From contig JBEKHB010000014.1 of NCBI GenBank assembly GCA_050012495.1, forward strand, positions 10,271-74,270: 64,000 nucleotides of DNA, read 5' to 3'. A program made the position numbers and the translations under genes. The stretch is from BOG-1155 sp050012495. GTDB lineage: Bacteria > Desulfobacterota > Syntrophorhabdia > Syntrophorhabdales > WCHB1-27. A model generated the notes under the pieces. That model saw nothing but the letters and a program-made list of their open reading frames with translations, had not been told where the DNA came from and did not search any database. Shown one piece after another: positions 61,790 to 64,000 of this stretch. Each line of letters opens with the position of its first letter. Position 1 is the first letter of the stretch.

Positions 61790-62623
61790 GTGAAAATAGG
61801 CTTTCATCTTCCCATTGCAAAGGGTTTCGAGCATACCTACCAGGAGGCGAAACGCCTCGGCTGCGACGTGATTCAAATATTTGTGAAGAACCCGAGGTCA
61901 TGGGTCGAAAAATCCTGGAGCGGCGAGGACCGCGAAGCCTTCGGCCGCTCTTTGCGCGATCTGCCGGTGGTTGCGCACCTCAGCTATTTGCCCAATATTG
62001 CACGGTCCGATGAAGAGCCTAAGCATTTAGCGGGCTTCTTGCATGAGGCAAAGCTCTGCGCCGAACTGGGAATAGAGACGATGGTGGTCCACTGCGGGTC
62101 GAGGGAGAGCATCGAAAAAGGTCTTGACGCTGCCGCCTGGAGCGTGGAACAAGTCCTCGCCGCATATCCCCTTTCCGTGCTTTTGGAAAATGCGGCCGGT
62201 CAGGGCCATGCCGTAGGGAAGCACATCCCGGAGCTGTCAGCCTTGCGGGCGCGGGTACGGGACATGGACAGGGTAGGGTTTTGCCTCGATACGGCCCACC
62301 TGTTCGAGGCAGGCTACGACGTGAGAGAACCCGCGGTCTGGGATGAGATTATCAGCGAGATGGAAGGCGCTTCAGGACCCGGCTGCATAAGGTTCTTCCA
62401 CCTGAACGATTCAAAGACGCCCCTCGGCAGCGCGGTAGACAGGCACTGGCACATAGGCAAGGGCGAAATCGGTACGGGGTGCTTCCGTTTTCTCCTGAAC
62501 GATGAAAGACTTGCCCATCTATGGGGCGTTATGGAAACCCCGAAGATGGGCAAGATGGACGAAGAAAATATAACAGTTATGAGATCGCTACTTTCTCCTC
62601 TGGTGTCTCGTCCTTTTTCTTAG
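61790..62623 (+). CDS. nfo: Deoxyribonuclease IV (AP endonuclease family 2)
   Basis: 277 residues from GTG 61790 (VKIGFHLPIAKG, the normal opening; GGACGGAGG 8 bases upstream). Metal and active-site residues appear in order: FVKNPRSW, VAHLSYLPNIA, MVVHCGSR, VLLENAAGQGH, FCLDTAHLFEAG, FFHLNDSK, DRHWHIGKGEIG and VMETPKM. It nicks DNA 5' to abasic sites in base-excision repair. Monocistronic by position. TATGAGATAAT upstream may hold the -10 box. Confidence 0.95.
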   Translation: MKIGFHLPIAKGFEHTYQEAKRLGCDVIQIFVKNPRSWVEKSWSGEDREAFGRSLRDLPVVAHLSYLPNIARSDEEPKHLAGFLHEAKLCAELGIETMVVHCGSRESIEKGLDAAAWSVEQVLAAYPLSVLLENAAGQGHAVGKHIPELSALRARVRDMDRVGFCLDTAHLFEAGYDVREPAVWDEIISEMEGASGPGCIRFFHLNDSKTPLGSAVDRHWHIGKGEIGTGCFRFLLNDERLAHLWGVMETPKMGKMDEENITVMRSLLSPLVSRPFS

Positions 62624-62891
62624 CTTTCTGTACTTATGCTTCCGCATTTTCTTTTTTCTCCACTTGACGACGCTGCCCATCCTTCACCTCATTATTTAAT
62701 GGAAAAGTAATCCTTCACTACCGGTTTGCGTCAAGGACCCTAAGAAGATAACCTTCATTGGGGTTTTTTTCAAGAAGATAATGACCTGGAGTTTCCTGAG
62801 TTTTAGTTATGGACGTCCCCGTGGACTGTGAGTTGCAGGTATGATTGCCCCAACCAGCAGGTTCACCCCCAACTTTCATGTCGTACGCCCA
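62624..62891. other. Gene-free interval
   Basis: Nothing assignable is seen between the endonuclease and the toxin remnant; a T-rich patch at 62640-62665 may help end the nfo transcript. Confidence 0.4.
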
Positions 62892-63032
62892 TTACGTCCC
62901 TGTCGCCGGCCCGTGAGGACGGGGCCGGAAGCTAACGTTGACCTCAACATCCTCGTCGAGCTTCACGGCATAGAGCACGCGAAAGGCATCCCCTCGATGC
63001 GTAAGCGCAATTTCAAATACGCCGCTGTCAAC
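62892..63032 (-). pseudogene. HigB/RelE-like toxin fragment
   Basis: The minus-strand frame reads GVFEIALTHRGDAFRVLYAV then KLDEDVEV, the central strands of phage-Gp49/HigB-type toxins, then diverges into FRPRPHGPATGT. No start is present: the 5' side is cut at the 50-bp repeat (63039-63088). A second, dead toxin next to the living pair. Confidence 0.5.
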
Positions 63033-63038
63033 GCCTTA

Positions 63039-63088
63039 GAATGCTGAAATGCCACAACATTTTCCTTGTAATTTCACCCATATTGTAA
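63039..63088. repeat. 50-bp direct repeat, left copy
   Basis: GAATGCTGAAATGCCACA...CATATTGTAA; 48 of 50 bases agree with 63748-63797. The two copies bracket the toxin-antitoxin pair. Confidence 0.85.
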
Positions 63089-63104
63089 ATATTATACGGG
63101 AGGC

Positions 63105-63365
63105 TCATAACCGTTTGTATATCTCATCGTCGTTACGCTTACCGACAAGAAGCAACCTAAGGGTATCGCCCTGCAGCTCATAAACGATCCTATATTCGCC
63201 GACATCGTTTCTCAGGAACGGGTATCCCTTCAATTGTTCCGTATCGTGGGGACGGGGGTCCTCAAGGAGGGCGAGCACTTTCCTCAGTACCTGTCTGAAT
63301 TGCTTGGGCGGCAGGTCGTCAAGGAATCTGTATGCCTGTTTACTAACGAGCAGCTTTAGCGCCAA
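63105..63365 (-). CDS. RelE/ParE-family toxin
   Basis: 86 residues. The standard type II layout: KLLVSKQAYRFLDDLPPKQF helical opening, LKGYPFLRNDVGEYRIVYEL strands and RLLLVGKRNDDEIYKRL ending with the usual Arg/Tyr. It overlaps the antitoxin gene by 23 bp. Confidence 0.9.
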   Translation of the reverse strand: MALKLLVSKQAYRFLDDLPPKQFRQVLRKVLALLEDPRPHDTEQLKGYPFLRNDVGEYRIVYELQGDTLRLLLVGKRNDDEIYKRL

Positions 63366-63603
63366 GTTTTCCCTCGAATAGCGCCTTTATTTCGTTGTCG
63401 CTCACGAAGCCTTCGGCGACCGCTTTCAGGGCCTTTTCACCCCAGTAACGATCCTCGATCTCCACAAGCCGCTCGTATTCCGCAATCGACATCATAACCG
63501 CCACGGGCCTGCCTTTTTTCTCGATTGCTATAGGCTCCGACATCACCGCTTCAAGCATCTGGCCGAACCTGTTTTTAACATCAGTTGCGGCGGCTTCTTT
63601 CAT
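63343..63603 (-). CDS. Phd/YefM-family antitoxin
   Basis: 86 residues. The N-terminal Phd/YefM fold is clear: AATDVKNRFGQMLEAVMSEP, then IEKKGRPVAVMMSIAEYERL; the C-terminal half binds the toxin. GCAGGAGTG before ATG 63603. TATAATATACAC and TTAGCTATAAT near 63630-63650 are suitable for an autoregulated promoter. Confidence 0.9.
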   Translation of the reverse strand: MKEAAATDVKNRFGQMLEAVMSEPIAIEKKGRPVAVMMSIAEYERLVEIEDRYWGEKALKAVAEGFVSDNEIKALFEGKLGAKAAR

Positions 63604-63747
63604 GGGTCACTCCTGCCATAATGTATTAACTATGTTAGCTATAATATACACTTTGGACAATGGGATGTCAAGAATGTCGGCATCAAAGCCGCCACCCGGA
63701 GGGCGCCTTTGAGTGCAACTCGGTATAAGGGGGGTAGGGAAAGCGGC

Positions 63748-63797
63748 GAATGCTGAAATGCCACAGCATTTTCCTTGTAATTTCACACATATTGTAA
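63748..63797. repeat. 50-bp direct repeat, right copy
   Basis: Second copy of the sequence at 63039-63088, 709 bp away. Beyond it, to the window end, no gene is recognised; on minus the repeat itself reads EITRKMLWHFSI in a small frame. Confidence 0.85.
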
Positions 63798-64000
63798 CTA
63801 CTATAAGACTCTGAAGGACGGACGAAGGAGTTTGCGACCTGTCCCCTTTTCTTGAATGAGGAGGGAAAGTTATAATGCGATTCCTGAGAAGTAACTCCCG
63901 AAATAACTATTGCATTAAATGGGATACAATGGTAGATTATTGTATGTATAAACGAACATCTCCTCAACAAAAGCTCTTCGGCGTGGAAACTCAATTGTCT

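Noticed and set aside
63683..63994. 103-codon minus-strand frame at the window end
   Set aside because: Begins across low-complexity DNA and includes the 50-bp repeat; no family or ribosome site.

Overview
The window looks like chromosomal DNA of an anaerobic, Gram-negative bacterium of the former Deltaproteobacteria (Desulfobacterota), possibly a syntroph or aromatic-acid degrader. This is inference from gene content: a giant tandem 2-hydroxyacyl-CoA dehydratase activase, acyl-CoA catabolism genes, ferredoxin-type redox proteins, a DUF362/polyferredoxin pair, Mla lipid transport, VPxPxA-type C-terminal sorting signals, a cyclic-di-GMP-I riboswitch, and many small toxin-antitoxin and REP-like elements. 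No rRNA, tRNA or CRISPR array was seen.

1-9 kb: the end of a flavin-reductase-like gene and a secreted tannase/feruloyl-esterase lipoprotein are followed on the minus strand by two short-chain dehydrogenases and a complete branched-chain amino-acid type ABC importer (livK, G, F, H, M). A TetR regulator stands divergently at 9.4 kb. The interval between livK and tetR carries what looks like a fossil IS21-family end.

10-19 kb: a plus-strand catabolic operon encodes an MFS carrier, acyl-CoA dehydrogenase, acyl-CoA synthetase, a DUF35 protein with its thiolase-like partner, a methylmalonyl-CoA-epimerase-like VOC protein, a ferredoxin-nitroreductase fusion and a short-chain dehydrogenase broken by three lesions. 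Together they would import, activate and beta-oxidise an organic acid whose identity I cannot read from the sequence.

18.8-26 kb: an AmpG-like permease converges on a DUF1460 cell-wall amidase. A small unknown gene, acylphosphatase and the 1380-residue activase follow.

26-36 kb: an accessory stretch with a hypothetical gene, a small VPIPGA-tailed exported protein, two RelE-like toxin-antitoxin loci (one decayed), a CorC/HlyC-type CBS protein, a DUF362 protein with a polyferredoxin membrane protein, a metallo-beta-lactamase fold hydrolase, and a BACON-repeat exported protein preceded by a c-di-GMP riboswitch.

36.7-45.5 kb: a housekeeping block, guaB-guaA-dnaE-accA, tightly packed, converging on a DEAD-box RNA helicase.

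45.8-54.7 kb: an envelope operon, hemL-alr-mlaE-mlaF-mlaD, then a repeat-rich exported protein of unknown family and an Ala-Glu epimerase. A phosphofructokinase converges on it and overlaps it by 88 bp.

54.7-64 kb: an AT-richer, repeat-laden region with an exported nitrilase-family protein, metF and endonuclease IV. Between them lie gene fragments, dispersed palindromes, three copies of one repeat that each abut a 5'-truncated reading frame, and a Phd/RelE-like module between 50-bp direct repeats.
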